Shown here: positions 1 through 13,325 of the stretch, one piece after another
Numbering within the stretch: position 1 is the first letter of the stretch
Layout: the number at the start of each line of letters is the position of its first letter
NCBI GenBank assembly: GCA_946699065.1
Contig: CAMPDV010000876.1
Coordinates: forward strand, 62,001 to 126,000
DNA from: Loxodes magnus
Taxonomy: Eukaryota > Ciliophora > Karyorelictea > Loxodida > Loxodidae
DNA length: 64,000 nt
Direction: 5' to 3'
Translations under genes and position numbers: made by a program
The notes under the pieces: generated by a model
Database searches by the model: none
What the model was told of the DNA's origin: nothing
Seen by the model: the letters and a program-made list of their open reading frames with translations, nothing else

Positions 1-1008
1 TCACATCCCAAAATAATGAGACACTTTATAATTTTTTAACCTGAATTTAATTTAAATTAACTTAAGCATAATTTTTCAAAACTACTCAATTTTAATTTTT
101 AACTAAATTATATTGTAAATTTTCACTATTTATTTCAAATATTTTTGAACATACCCTTAATTTACTTCTCGTTCCAAGATATCATAAATTATTTATTAGA
201 AAAAAGCATAATTTCAAGTAAGGCAAAAAAGTTAATTATTATCAAGTAAGTTAAAGATAATAACTTATAACTTTTTTTAATTGATTAAAGCATTTTCTAA
301 GCTATTTAATTATTTTCTTTTATATTATAAATTCTTTTCTATCAATCTCTGATTTTATCTTTAACCAGCTTTATAATAAATGATTTGATGAAAAAATTGT
401 ATTGCTTAAATAATTTTATTTTTGTCATTTAGTCTAAAATGAAATTGTACTTTTTTAAATATTTCATATGTGTTTTTATTTAGAATTATACTATTGAAAT
501 TAATTTTTAATTCCTAGAAAAAATAAACACATTATTTATGCTTCAGATTTTTATTCTCTCTTATTAATTCTTTAAAATAAGTATTTTTAATTCTCTTTTA
601 TTTTTAATTTTTTTTTATTAAATAGATTTTAATTTTAAAATCAAAGCCTAAAATAGAAAAAAATTTCCGCCTCAGAGTTTAATTGATACAATGTTGCAAA
701 TATAGAAAATTTAACGTCAAAAAAATGAGAGATATATATTCAACTTGCATTATACTATCGATCTCGAATTTTTTTAATTTTTATGCTTGAAGTATCTTAA
801 TGATGAGATTTATTTCCCATTTTTTAATTATTTTATTATATTTCAGCTTTTATATAAAAAGCGAAGAAAATTGATACATTTTTCAAAATTGTTACTTTTG
901 TTTTTTTATTTTTGTATAATTATAAATTAAAAGCTTATTATGTAAGAAAATAAAATATAATAACTTACCTGCTTTAAATTTAATGCATACAAATAATAAA
1001 TAAATATT
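1..1008. other. AT-rich DNA, no gene recognised
   Basis: Very AT-rich DNA with many homopolymer runs. I find no frame with protein-like composition, even when TAA and TAG are read as Gln and TGA as Trp, and no structured RNA. It ends where the 3' tail of the SINE-A copy begins. Confidence 0.5.
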
Positions 1009-1405
1009 ATTATAGAGCGCGTAGCATCCCATTGGTGAGCATCTCTTTCCATATTAATATTTAATATTAAAAAAATGTTCTCGTACTTCTTGTTGCCATT
1101 CTAGCTTTCCATTGAGTACGTCAGCTTCTCCAAAAAGTGAAACTATTTATCAAAAATTATTCTTGAATCTTAAACCAAATGTTCCAGTCTTCTTGAACAA
1201 GATCCAAATTAGAATTAATTATTAAGTCATTAATTAGAAGGTCCGTCAGTCAAACGTTCGTATTGCTAGCGAGAACCCTCGGGCAAGTTACTTTGTCTCT
1301 TCTGAGCTTATTAGCCCTCCCTTTGGTGGCATACAGTGTGAGATTACTCGAATGTAGCATACAATACACCAGATTACCTATTAGTTATCCTGACCTATGC
1401 CAACG
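1009..1405 (-). mobile_element. SINE-like element, family A, copy 1
   Basis: On the minus strand this element runs from a structured, GC-richer head near 1405 to the shared bulged hairpin tail at about 1013-1056 (TATAGAGCGCGTAGCA on the plus strand), followed by an AT-rich ATAA tail. It aligns along its whole length with copies at 24.55, 32.2 and 43.0 kb; shared blocks are the GTCAGTCAAAC box, GAGATTACTCG and AGAAGG.CCGTCAGTC. It is the most diverged copy: the head reads TAGTTATCCTGACC where others have TAGTTTGACTGACGC. No protein is encoded. A non-autonomous, LINE-mobilised element is inferred from the common tail. Confidence 0.75.
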
Positions 1406-1726
1406 CAATAAATAGTAGAAATATTATTAATTATGTAGATTCTTAGTAGTCTTTAACAATCTAATAAGTCTTAGAAACTGAATTTTGAAATTAAGATATC
1501 TAAATCATCGAAAACATTATATAAGGTTAAAATGAATCAAAACATATTTAAGGTAAAGCTTACAATAAAATTTATTTCCTTAAGAAAGAATAAACTCATC
1601 TGAATGTAAACAGAGAAAAAACAAAAAAATTATAAAAAAATTCTTTAAAAGTATACTAAAATAAATATTATATGCTAGTCTGGTAAAATATACAAGATAT
1701 AAAATGCTTAGAATAAATTAACTTGG

Positions 1727-1968
1727 ATTCGCCTTTCGCCTTTATTGGACCTATAAATCGGCTCAATTTCTTTCTTTCCTCTATTATTCACCTATATTAT
1801 ACTAACCTTTCCTTAAGAAAGGCAAGAAAGGGTGAGATTATAATGAAATGTTGTCGCCTTCAATGCAGTAAGCTTCCAAACAATGTTGATGTTCAATATT
1901 AACTGCACATCTCTGTTTGCTCAATTATTAGTTACCGGAGTCTACAGTCAATTTCCAGCTGACCTCAT
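1727..1968. repeat. Interspersed repeat, family G, copy 1
   Basis: About 240 bp of GC-richer sequence that aligns with 42355-42608. Shared blocks include a TGGACCTA box near the left end, ACCTTTC followed by AAAGGCAAGAAAGG (a potential CCTTTCTT/AAGAAAGG stem), TTCAGTATTAACT or TTCAATATTAACT, and a CTCATTTTTTTAT or CTCCATTTTTTTAT right end. It lacks the bulged hairpin tail of families A-D. Orientation is not established and no TSD was found. Confidence 0.6.
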
Positions 1969-1969
1969 T

Positions 1970-3089
1970 TTTTTATTATTAGTTCAAAGAGTAAAAACAG
2001 AAGCTAATTTACATTTAATATAAGAAAGTGAAAATTTATATAGATTTGATTTTAGTAAAATTTGAAGATCTTTTATCAAAAAATTTAATTTCATTCAAAT
2101 AAAGTAAAATCAAAAGTTTATTTAAGTAACAAAGACTTTATTCATTCTATATCAACATAATCATAGACAGATATTAGTCCTAAGTATAGCATTAAGTTAT
2201 TTTAAATTTAAGATTTTCCTAAATTTAGAAGTGAAGGAAAAATTTAATTTTAAGTAAAGATAGTTCTGTCTAGTGAATAACTTCTATTTATTAAGAGAAA
2301 ACTTTTTCCTGATTTATCACGAAAGTTTCATTTTAGTAGTCTTTTAATTTTGCAGAGAAGAAAATGTTCTTTTGGAAATCCGAATTTTTTTAAGCATAAT
2401 AAGTTGATTAAATGTTTCAGAACATTATACTTTGCTTATTCTTTTATTTTAATTCTAAAGCATTATCAATTAAATTTAGCGCTTGCTTAATAAATTTTTC
2501 TTTTAAGCGACATAATAATAATAATTTTAATCCTAATGTTATCACATTTTTTACGATCTAAATATAAAAAATAGCAATGATTAAAAATGAAAAATAAGCT
2601 AGTTAGAATAATGTGGTAAGTTAATCTGACAGCAAATATGAACGGACTTCTCTTTTTATCTAGTCTTTCAGATATTAAAAATGACTATAAATATAGCATC
2701 TATTAATAAAGCATATCTTTAATCTACTAAACATCTTTAAAACTTAAATATTTTCTTCTTAGTTTCTTTTATCTCCATAATGTAATAAAATTATCTAAAT
2801 TAAGAGTGAACATAATAACTTTAAAATAAAGCTATTAGGTTTAATAAATTCAAATTATATTGTAGAACTTTATAAAAATAAGCTTTAAAATTAATTATCT
2901 ATAGTTTATATTTGAATTCATTAATTTCTATATCCTTGCTTATTTATTAAAGCTATGTGAATTAATAGTTAATTGAAGCCTATATACTTTAATTCTATTC
3001 AACTACTTTACCAACTATAAAATCTACCTTTATTTAAATAATTTATTTTTATAAATACATCAAAATAGAAATTATTATAAAAATATTCT
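1970..3089. other. AT-rich DNA, no gene recognised
   Basis: Uniformly AT-rich spacer. No frame looks like a protein and no repeat from elsewhere in the window was recognised here. Confidence 0.4.
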
Positions 3090-3610
3090 TTAAAACCGCC
3101 ATAGTTGTTCGAAGGTGAATAACAAGGTCATCTTCATCAGAGTTTGGGAAGTCAAGTACCCATAATCGACGTTATGTCTTCCTCTGCTTTGGTTCTGCCT
3201 CGAGAAATAAGATTCTTAGACCTTCGACGTTGGCTTGACTTGGTTTCGTTTATTTTTAATACTGGAACGAAAAAGAAATAATATTGCGAGCTTCATTAGA
3301 GGTGGGGAATTTAAGTACCCATAATTGACACATGTCGTCCTCTGCTTTGGTGATGCAATGAGACACAATCCTGCCATGTCCTTGGACCTCCAACAAGTAT
3401 TAAAGATTACGAGTATTCTGAGATTATATCAGTATTGAACATTTTTATCAGTACTGAATAATTATACCAGTATTGAACAAGGTTTATCAGTATCTGATAA
3501 TTTTATTAGTAGCAAACATTCTTGTCAGTATGAAACATTATTTTAAAGAGCTGCGCACCAATGAGAGTGCTACGCGCCCTATAATCAAATTTATTTATTT
3601 ATCCATAACC
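3090..3610 (+). mobile_element. SINE-like element, family D, copy 1
   Basis: GC-richer unit ending in the shared hairpin (AAAGAGCTGCGCACC ... GTGCTACGCGCCC at about 3545-3583) and an ATTTATTTATTT tail. The body holds two diverged copies, about 160 bp apart, of a module with AAGTACCCATAATCGAC or AATTGAC, then TCCTCTGCTTTGG (about 3154-3198 and 3312-3352). After these come five or six loose repeats of TATCAGTATTGAACA (3425-3540). A shorter echo of the module (GTACCCGTAATCGC) occurs in family C at 54.67 kb, so families C and D share ancestry. The left boundary is approximate. Confidence 0.65.
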
Positions 3611-3611
3611 C

Positions 3612-4632
3612 CGAGTTATTCTGAGGGCCTATATTTATTAATATCTTAATCAGTTAATTAGATGTTTATAAGCATATTTTAATCCTTATAATTCTATTAA
3701 AGTATATATAAGGAGTATTTATAACTACTAGCCTATAATTATGAAAATAATCATTTAAAAGGTTTCTTTTAAACTAATAATTTACTTATAAATATCTATT
3801 TAATCCTTGTAGTCACTATAATTTGTTACTTTACTTACTTAGTTTCTATTAACTTTGACTAGAAATTATCTATAAAAGGCATTATTTTTCTTTTTTAGTA
3901 CAATTTTTTAAAAGCTTGTGCAAGGTATAAATAGCTATAAAGATAGAATGTCTTTTGGTATTAATATATCCTAGTTTTTCATTTTGTCAAACTTTCAATT
4001 TAATGATTTATTCTAATTTCTTTTAGTATTTTCTCTTTTAACCATTTTAAATAGTTCCTCTTTTGTATATATTTTATCTTTCTATATTTTTTCTAGTATC
4101 TATTTCAAAAATTTGGAATTTTAGCATATTTTTTATGAAATTTTATAAATAGTTAAATAATCTCATTTCTCCTCTAATTTTTCACTTTATAATTTCTCAA
4201 TTTATAAATTTTCACTTAATTGCTCTCAAAATCCTATTAAAATTGAGCCAAACAAACGTGTGAAATTCGGATTATTTTTCACTTTCATTTTTGTATAAAA
4301 TATTAACTGATACAACATTTTTAAAACAAAGAATAATCAAATTTTTTACTTTCCGAAGATTAAAAAAGATCTTTCTTGATATCTGGATTTTTCTACTTAA
4401 AAAATAATAATTTATTTTTAAAGCATTTTTTATTAATTGTCTTTTTACTTTTATTTAATCTTATCTAAATTTTCTAGTCAATATTTAAAAAGCATTATAG
4501 TCTTTCTTGAATTTATATTCCGTTGAACTTTTTAAATCTTTCTTATTATATTAAAATCTATCTCTAAGCTTCTATTATCTCATTATTTCTCTAATCTTAT
4601 TATTTTGTAAAATCAATTAAATAATAAATAAA
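3612..4632. other. AT-rich DNA between two family D tails, no gene recognised
   Basis: Spacer between inverted copies of the family D tail. It is AT-rich with T-rich runs on the plus strand; no convincing coding frame was found. Confidence 0.4.
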
Positions 4633-4633
4633 T

Positions 4634-4712
4634 AAATAAATAAATAAATTTGATTATAGAGCGCGTAGCACTCTCATTGGTGCGCAGCTCTTTAAAAAAT
4701 GTTTCATAATAA
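4634..4712 (-). mobile_element. 5'-truncated SINE-like element, family D, copy 2
   Basis: Only the 3' end is present: an ATAAATAAATAAAT tail, the bulged hairpin and a few bases of body (reading ATGAAACATT before AAAGAGC on the minus strand), matching the end of the copy at 3.5 kb in inverse orientation. Truncation at the 5' end is the normal outcome of target-primed reverse transcription, which supports LINE-type spread. Confidence 0.7.
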
Positions 4713-4838
4713 AGAAAGGACTAGGAAATATCTAAATAAGCAAATCAATGATTAATTAAAAATATAATAATGGACATAGACAAACAAAAATACAATTTGT
4801 CTATATCTTAAATTTTTTAATAAATAACTACTTGATGC

Positions 4839-5882
4839 TCATAAATAGAAAATAAAAAGGCATCCTAAAGTCTTGATAATATTCTTAATCTTATAGATAG
4901 CAATAGAAAAGTAACTACACTGTATATCTTCTATATATTAAAAAAATAATTAGTATATTATATATATATTACTAAATTAAAAAGTTTAAATTAGAGTTTA
5001 GTGAACTTGGAGGACTTTCAACCTCGTGTTCACAGGACCAGTTTGATAACCTGGCTGGAACCAGCTCCCTTCAGAACTCTTTCTGTAGTCGCCTTGGATT
5101 GTATACCACTTCGGTTTGTAGATTTGACCTCCTGACGGATAAAATTAGTTACAGAATTCTCGTCTAATCTTATCCTAATATTAGTACTATTATTTTTCTT
5201 ATTGTTTTCTATTCCAGTACTATTATTTAATTAATTTCAATTTCTAGCATTGTCTATATTTATGTCCAGTTTGTTTGCATACAAAGCATCTTGGCTTATT
5301 CCTAATTCATTTCTTGTCTGGACTCCTCGGTAAATTAGTAGTTCCTTCTATGTCCATTGGATCTTGAATTTTCCTAACTTTTAATTCCTACTACTGTTGC
5401 TACTTGTTGTTCTCTTCAAGCACAGTTGTTCTCTGCTGCAGCAATCCCATTTCCCTGAAGAAAGTGTTTTGCTCTCGATCGTAGACTTCCCAGAAGCTTT
5501 CTTTCCATTCCTTGAGTTCAGTAACTTGATTTTTTAGAGCTCTATTCTCTAATCGTAGACTCTTTACTTCCTCCTTCAGGTCAGAGAATGCGACTAAAAT
5601 TTATGCTTGTTCTTCCTGGAATTGTGGCATCGCAAACTCTCGCACGGCTACTGCTTCTTGCGTCTCCAGCACCTTTCTATGTCCTTCCTCTTCAGTTGAT
5701 GTCATCGGGGTAGCCTTTTGGCGCTTTTGTCCCATTTTAGTGGTTGGCCTGGAAGTTCCTAGTTGAGTCTATTATTCTTGAAGGTTTTGAGAAGAAGATG
5801 TGTGAATTAAAGATGAGGGCTCTTACTTTCTCTCCCCTTTTTAGGAGGTGGTATAAAAGCCTTTCTTGAACCCTTCTACCAT
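4839..5882 (-). CDS. LINE ORF1-like protein with coiled coil and CCHC zinc knuckle
   Basis: Reading TAA/TAG as Gln and one TGA (5307-5309) as Trp gives a 347-residue frame that starts at the ATG at 5882 (MVEGFKKGFYTTS). A Ser/Gln-rich N terminus is followed by a charged heptad-like coiled coil (about residues 90-180) and a perfect CX2CX4HX4C knuckle, RCFVCKQTGHKYRQC (about residues 200-215). A basic Gln-rich stretch and a GGQIYKPKW motif follow. This order matches ORF1 of CCHC-bearing non-LTR retrotransposons, an RNA-binding chaperone. The MVE/MED start, coiled coil and knuckle recur in five other copies in this window. No ORF2 follows. The last ~50 codons, beyond about 4990, are AT-rich and may be flanking DNA. 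Confidence 0.75.
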
Positions 5883-5884
5883 TT

Positions 5885-8120
5885 TTTTTTATAATTAGTA
5901 TATTAGGTTCTCATTTTTTATTCTATTTTGAATTTTGATTTTTTTAATTTAATATTTATCTATTAATTTTAAAATTACCATTTTACCTAACTTATAAATA
6001 TCAAAATAAAAACATTAAGAAACAATTAAAAATTTAATCTAAGCATTTTTTAATTTATTGGAACTATTTTATAAATATTATGTTTATTTTTCTGATTTAA
6101 CTAATATTTCTATTCTAGAAGTTATTTCATATAATTCTTTTTTTAATTTCTTTATTTTTTAATTTTTATGGTAATCTTGTGCTTTTTGACCGTATACATA
6201 CTTCTTAATACTAGCAAAAAAGCATAAATTTAAACCTATCTATTGCTTAAAAAAAGATAGGAACATTTAATCAAAAATTAGAAAAACTTTTTCCGTTTAT
6301 AAAATTTAACTTTGTATCTATTCATACAGCAAAATGGCAAAAATAATCTTTAAAAATAGAGAAAAATAAATTTAATTTTAGCTAAGATATTTAAATTGTA
6401 GCATTAATAAAAATTAAATATAAATTTAAATTAAAATTAAAACTTTAAATTTTATAAATAAGCATAAAGTTTTAGAATAACTTCCTATATAACATACCTT
6501 TTCTTTTTTATTTAGTCAAAAAATAATTTAATTTAATTTAATTAAATAAGTTGCAAAAAAAGCTTTTAAAAGTAAAATAAAAAGTTTTATCTTTTTGAAG
6601 AAAATTTATAATTTAATGATAAAATTAAGAATATAAATATAAGCAAGCTAGAATTAGTTCAAAACTATTTTATTTATATAAATTAAATTTTTAAATTTTA
6701 ATTAAATTAAATATTAAATTGAACAAATTATTATTTTTGAATTTTAAATATAAATAATTGTAATTTTAAACAGTAAATTAAAAGTAAACGTTTTTTAAGT
6801 TTTTATTTGATAATAATATAAAATAAAATAGAAAGACATCTTTCCAGATTTTGTAAAAAGAATTAATGTAGCTATTCAAATAAGATGAAAGAAAGTGAAA
6901 ATACTTTCGTTATGTTTTTTGTTATTAATAATCTTTTTAAAATATTTATATGCATCCCCTAATAAGAATTTCCTTTTTTAATTATTGTAAATTTTACATT
7001 ATATAATTTAACATAATTTATTATTGTGATATCGCTTTTTTTGGTTTATTACATTTGAATTTGTTTCTTAAAAAATATTAATCTCAAACTTTCTTATCTT
7101 AATAGCTATGAACTTTGATAGTTTTAAAATTAATTTTTATAATTTTTTCATTGGTTAATCCGAATAATTTTACTATTGATTGCATTAATTGCTTTCAGAT
7201 AAAAAAACTTCATTTTTACATGTAGTTTTTTTCTAGTAAAGTAAACCTTCTTAATGACAATTTATTTTAAATAAACTTTACCATTAATTTTCTATTATTC
7301 TCTTTTCTTTTACTTAAATTAGTAGAAGCTTCTATCTTTATATTGGCTAACAGTAACAGATAACGTCACCCTTCGGTGGAAATATATTTTGCTTTAGGTT
7401 GTTGTTCTATTTACATTTAATCTTTTATTATTTAGGATTTATCTGGCTTACAGTTTCTAGTATTTTGAATTTTTCTTACGATTATTCTACTTATAAATCT
7501 CTCCCTTAGATTTACTACAATTACTAGTTAGAGTTAATTCTTATCTTAAAATCAAGTTTTTGATTTTAAAGATTCTATAGAGTTTAGCATATCTTAAGTT
7601 CATTAATAAAGATCATTAACATCTTTGTTAATTAGATGGATCTCCTACTAAAGAAGGAAAACAAATTTGATAATTTCCTTCTAATAGTTAGTAGCTTTTA
7701 TAGGAGAGGCTTGTTTCTTTGGAGTCTTTTTATATATATAATAATCTTTAACTTTTTTATCTATTTATTTTTTAGGTAAAGTTGAAATACCAATTATTTA
7801 AATTTATTACATAGCTTGAAAATATTTAGACTGTTCTTTTATGAATGAATTTAGAATTAATTTCTTAATTATTATATTTTACTTATTCTTTTTATCTTTA
7901 TTTAACTTTTATTTTAAGTTCAAAGTTACTTTAAGTTATTACTCAAAATTTATTAATCAATTGTGAAAATTTAAAACTATTTAATTGATATTGATTAATC
8001 GGTTTTTCTTCAGAAAAATAAATCTCAATTTAATGCATAATTTTCCTGATAGCTTTTCGATTTTTTAAACTTATCAGATTTAATTTGCTTTTTTTAATTT
8101 AGACAAATCTTTTTCGTAAA
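5885..8120. other. AT-rich DNA, no gene recognised
   Basis: Long spacer between two LINE ORF1 copies that point away from each other. AT-rich throughout; nothing in it was recognised. Confidence 0.4.
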
Positions 8121-8127
8121 ATAAAAA

Positions 8128-9030
8128 ATGGAAGACTTCAAATCAAGTTTCTGCATCACTTTCAAGAAGGAGAGGAAACCAGAAGCCACTCTCAACCAAT
8201 CTTCTTTTACTTAGCCCTAACCTTTTTCTTAATAATCCGGAACACAGGCCAAGAAGAACAGAAACAATATAAGAAAGTCATCCATGTAATCACCTCAACG
8301 TCTCAGGAAAAGCACAAAAACAGAAAAGTCTGCTTTGTACCATGAGGCCTCAGAGTTTAATCCTTCTGGTCAGATGAGCAAGGAATAGCTTATCAAAGTA
8401 GTACTAAACCTCCAGAAAGAAATCAAGAAGCTAAAGAAGGACAGTGAGAAGCAAATGCAACAGATTAATCTAGCAGAAGGAATAGAATCAAGATTCATGT
8501 CCTAGGAAAGAGAACTAAGTGCTTTTTGGAACATATTACAAAATCAGAATAACTAATCCTAAAATTAGCTACAGAAACGGATTGAAATGGACAACAGACT
8601 TGAAAAAATAGAAGAGAAACTGCGCCATTAAATAGAGTAAAAAGAGCAAAGAAGTTATCTAATGAGAATTGAAAAGGAAGACACAAGAAAACCTAAAAGA
8701 TTCAGAAAAGACGTTACTATTGCAAATCGGGAGAACATTTATGAAGGAGATGCAAGAAATTCCTAAATTTCATGAATCAATACTGAATAAAGCAAAGAAA
8801 ACAGCAAGCACAACAAAGAAAAAATACTGTACCAGAGAAGAATCAGAAAAGACTCTATATGAATGAGCTTGGCAAGATCTACAAGAAGAAATCAGAACAG
8901 AATGGAAGAAGAAACCGATAAGACCAGTGAGAGAGAGCAGATCGAACTTTTAAACATTTTTATTAAATCCCTAAGCAATCCTACGATTGGCAGGAAGAGG
9001 TGAAATTCCTCCAAGATTGCCGAACTTAAT
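8128..9030 (+). pseudogene. LINE ORF1-like copy, frameshifted
   Basis: The ATG at 8128 opens a 215-codon frame (stop TGA 8773-8775) closely related to the ORF1 at 37230-38123: both share SEFNPSGQMS, QLIKVVLNL, a Lys-rich coiled coil and AFWNI. The zinc knuckle lies in the next frame (about 8715-8755), so one indel separates them. Its first Cys is replaced by Arg (RYYCKSGEHL, a TGA, then RRC). The shifted frame stays coherent with TGA as Trp, including a QYW box where the 5 kb copy has TGG, and a GKIYKKK motif. A hairpin-forming GCAATC...GATTGC block sits at about 8976-9025. It is a decayed retrotransposon copy. Confidence 0.7.
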
Positions 9031-9464
9031 TTAATTATTAATTTTTTCATAAAAACATTTAAAATATTTTTATATTACTAGTAAAAGCCAATTTAATTTT
9101 GAGATCTCATTTAATTTCCAAATCTATTCTTTTTATAAAGCATGTTTGGCAAAAATTTAAAATGTCTCTATTAGTATTTTAATTATTATCTTTCTTAATA
9201 TAATCCTTATTAAGTTAATTTTGTGGATTTATTCTTGAAGGATGCTACTTGTTATAAGTTTGTTTATTTAATTATTTGCCAGTTATCCAAGGAAGTTAAA
9301 AAGCTGATAACTTTTAATTGACAGAAGTTCGAAATATTTAATTTTAATATTTTGCTTAGTTATTAAATATTAAGAATAAAGTAAAACAATACTAATTATT
9401 AAAATACTAAGCATACTGTTATTATCTTAGAACTTAATTATTTAGGTTATATTATAAAATAAAT

Positions 9465-9552
9465 TTATAGGATTGTAACATAATTTTTATGATAAAGATA
9501 TTAAAACGAATAATTTATGCTTATAAACCACTAAAAATCTAATTATTATAAA
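9465..9552 (+). promoter_or_regulatory. Duplicated 5' flank of F-box/LRR gene 1
   Basis: This stretch is nearly identical to 26180-26268 upstream of the third paralogue (shared AATTTATAGGA, GATATTAAAACGAAT, TTATGCTTATAAACCAC, then ATTATTATAAA before the ATG). The duplicated segment therefore included the 5' leader and probably the promoter. No specific factor site is claimed. Confidence 0.5.
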
Positions 9553-11052
9553 ATGAAACGGTAGAGGTAGGAAAATCCTAACATTCAAGAAGAGTAATAG
9601 CAAATATAAGAAACTGAAAGTATAAACACAGAGAAAAGATAAAAAACATCTAGTACACATATAAATTGTTTGCCAATCTATATTATAGAAAACATATTTT
9701 CATACTTAAAGTTGTGAGAAATATGTAAAATAGATATGGTTTAAAGAAAATGATAAAATGTTAAAATTTAATCAATTTAAATGGATGATTATTAAATATT
9801 TTTTTGCATTTAACGCTAACTGTAAGAAGAAAGAAGTCAGAAGGTTGAAGAAAATATAAAAACATAATTTTTTCAAAGTGTTAAATTAAACTTCAATAAA
9901 ATAGTTAGACATAATCCTTCAATTCTTAATATTAGCTTAATAAAAACAGGGTAGATATAATAAGATCGAGAAGAAAATGAAGTAATTAAAAACTAAATAA
10001 AAGAAACATTAGCTTACTTAATTGAAATACTCTAAAAAGAAAATAAACATAAATAAAATAATAAAGCATAATAATAATAAAATACTTATGGAAAACAAAT
10101 AGTAAAACTTACTTTAAAAGGTGTTTGCTGAAATAACTACATTGGATAAATCCTAAAAACTTGCACTTACTTGTAGAATTTAAAGCTAGATGAGTGTAAT
10201 ATTGAAGAAATAAATTTGAAGCAATTATAATAATTATAGTATCTAAAATATATTTCATTAGATTCAAACTGAAAAAATAAAATAAAAGGAGATATTCTAA
10301 AATTTAATAATCAATGATCTCTTTAGAGTATTTCTTTCTATTATACCCCTATTAAAAACATTCAATTTTTAATAGACTATTTAACCTAAAAGAGATAAGG
10401 TCTTTAGAAATTAAGATTTAGCATTTAAGATTTAAGTTAAGAATAACTTATTAAATTATTAGAAAAGTGTCATAATCTTAATAATATATAAATTGATGGT
10501 CTTCTTCAAGATAATTATAATTGATTGAGTTATATAGGATAGAATTATAAAAATTTGTAATGTTTATCTTTCGAATAATTCAGATTAGGTAAATAGCATT
10601 TTATAGACTTTTTTAAAGTTAACATTTCTAAAATACAAAAGCTTAATTTTATTTTCTGTTTTTAAATAGATTTATAAGTTATATAACTTTTGGTATAAAA
10701 TTAGAAACATTTAGAATCGCTTATTTTAAACTCATGTCAAGGAATAAACGAAGAGTGTATTTAATACATTTTTGAAAATAATAGAAGTTTAAAATATTTA
10801 AAATTAAGCAGTTTGTAATTTAAAAAAGATAAAATTAAAATAAAAGATAGTGAAGGTAAGTTCTATGAATTTTGAAATAAAATGAAGCTGCTCTAAATTA
10901 CTTACTGTGATTTTGAAGACAAGAAATAAATATAAGATCAAATATAAGAGTTAAAAAATAGGTTTCCCTTTTTAAAAATAGAATTAATTTAAGACTTTAA
11001 ATTGTTCTTTAATACATTAAAGTTATAATCAGTCTTAATACATAATTTTTGA
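9553..11052 (+). CDS. F-box/leucine-rich-repeat protein 1
   Basis: A single 499-codon frame from ATG 9553 to TGA 11050, open only if TAA/TAG are Gln and internal TGA is Trp. After a Gln-rich N terminus comes an F-box (residues about 42-70: INCLPIYIIENIFSYL ... DMVQRK, TGA at codon 67, QNV); the TGA is at the invariant Trp of the motif. The rest is irregular LRRs such as LQNLKLDECNIEEINL and LESLILNSCQGINEECI. F-box/LRR proteins typically bind Skp1 in SCF ubiquitin ligases and select substrates with the LRRs; that role is inferred from the family. Paralogues: 14001-15458 (minus) and 26269-27864 (plus). No frameshift over 1.5 kb implies recent selection. The stop is chosen because similarity to the paralogues ends there and TAA TAA follows. 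Confidence 0.8.
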
Positions 11053-11054
11053 TA

Positions 11055-13322
11055 ATAATGCTAGCAATATAATAAATGTTAATTAATTAAAATAAAAACT
11101 ATTAATTTTATGGTTAAAATAGCATTAATAAATAACTAATTTTAAAGCTAAGTTTAGAAATAATAGATAATTAATCTCTTATATTTTAAAGTTTAATATA
11201 TAGGTAAACTATTAAAGTAAACATAAACTAATTAAATAAGTTACTATAAAATTTTATTTCTTTATCTAATAATTCTTCTTAATTTTCTTGAATATAAGAA
11301 TGCTACTTTGCTCATATATCTTTCAAGATTTATCAAATTGGAAAGAATCATAGATAATATCAATAAATTTAGTTTGAATTAAGGAAATAAGTAATTTAAT
11401 CTATTATGTTATTCTTCATGCTTTTTTACTTTTTTAAGATATGATTTATTACTATTCTTGCTATTACTATTATTGTTCTTTTAAAAGCCACCGATTTATT
11501 ATAATCACATTATTAATTTTTATTATAAAATAATATCTATAAATATATATTATTTAATAAGCATTGATACACTTTATTAAAGCTTTAAATAATTTAAAAA
11601 ATAATAAGATAGTTAAATTTAGATCTTATGTTAGATTTAAAATCATAATATAAGCGTTTATAATCTTTCTATCAAATGAGTAATAATCTTTAAACAACTA
11701 TTTGTTTTATACTTAATCAACTTCTACCTGATTTCATAAGTTTATTTGTATTACTAAAATATTTATAATTTCAAAAGAAATTATCAGCAATAATAGTTTT
11801 TAAAATCTATTTTGTTTGCAAATTGCTTAGAATAGTTCTATTTTTGGATTTATATTTAAATAAAATTTTCATTTTTAAGTTAGATTTAAAGAATTCTAGT
11901 TGCTTTATATGAGCGACTTGCAATTTAGCTTTAACTTTTATAATTAAATAAATATCCAATAAAGTATTATCATTTTTTACTAACAAGAAAAATGAACGAT
12001 AAAGTATTATATACCCTAATAGAAATCTAAAAAGGAATATTAATAATTAAAAGAGATAAATTACCTAATAATATTTAGATATAAATAAATTTTTATTCTA
12101 ATAATCTACTTATGCTTCTTTATAAGCAAAATACAATACTTAAATTTATGTAGATTAAATTCAATTTATACATTATTAAATTGTGTACTTCGATATTTTA
12201 GTTTTTAGAGTAATTTTTTTTCTAATATAGTAACTTTTATAACTTTTTGTTCTATTGATGATTTAGATATGATTTAATAGAGTGAACATAATTTATAAAA
12301 ATTCCTTAAAAATTAAAATATATATAATAATGCATGTACTATCTAAATTTTTTGTACAATTTGAAAATATTTAAAGATAATATACTTGGATATATAAGTA
12401 AGCATTCAATATATTATTTTTGTTATATATGAAATATAAATAATAGATAACGTTTATAATTATTTTTCTGTCATTTATAAATTAACATTCCTGATTTATT
12501 TACTATTACATACAAAAGATTTACATAAGGATTTTCCAAATAATAAATAAATGCATTTATCATATAATAATATATACACATTTTAACTAACTTTCCTTAT
12601 TTTTATCTAAAAAATAGTATAAGATTTAACTTAAAGAAACATTTAACAAATTCATGTTTGCACTTTTAAATATTTTATTTATTACAAGGTTGATATTTGA
12701 AAATATTTTGAATATTTATATTGTAGTTTATTTAATAAAAACCAAGAAAGAAGAGAGCAAACATAGAATCTTAAAATATCAAAGCTATATAAAATCTTAA
12801 AAGAAATTGTTTCAAAAAATAAAGAATTTTCTCTTTACCTTATTATAATTAAATCTTATTTACAAGGAAAATTGTAACCATTTTAAGTCCAACTTTCTAA
12901 ATATTTCTAATTTAATTTAATTTAATTTAATTTAATTTTTAACTAAAATATTTAAAATTATAGCTTTAAATTAATTTGAAGTTATCAAATTTAAGAATTT
13001 TATTATCTATTAAGTTATAAAAATTTTAATTATTTCTCTAAATCTTAGAGAGTTTTCTAGTTGAATCCTAGATCTAAAAAAATTATTTGACAGAATATCC
13101 AGACTTAGTAATGGCTTGAAATAAATAATTATGGAATATGCATTCATTACTTATGATAGTCACGTTTGCAGAAATGAATAAACAAAGCATCCTTTCATAT
13201 CATTCGAGGAGTTATATGGATGGCAATAATTTAGTTATCCTTAAGCAATCAAGATATTTATCATTGTTTTAATCATTATAAATAAGAAATAATAAAATAG
13301 ATTACTAGCCTTTATTAACAAT
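11055..13322. other. AT-rich DNA with simple repeats, no gene recognised
   Basis: AT-rich spacer downstream of F-box gene 1. It contains a short TTTAA microsatellite at about 12907-12938. No credible coding frame was found. Confidence 0.4.
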
Positions 13323-13325
13323 AAA

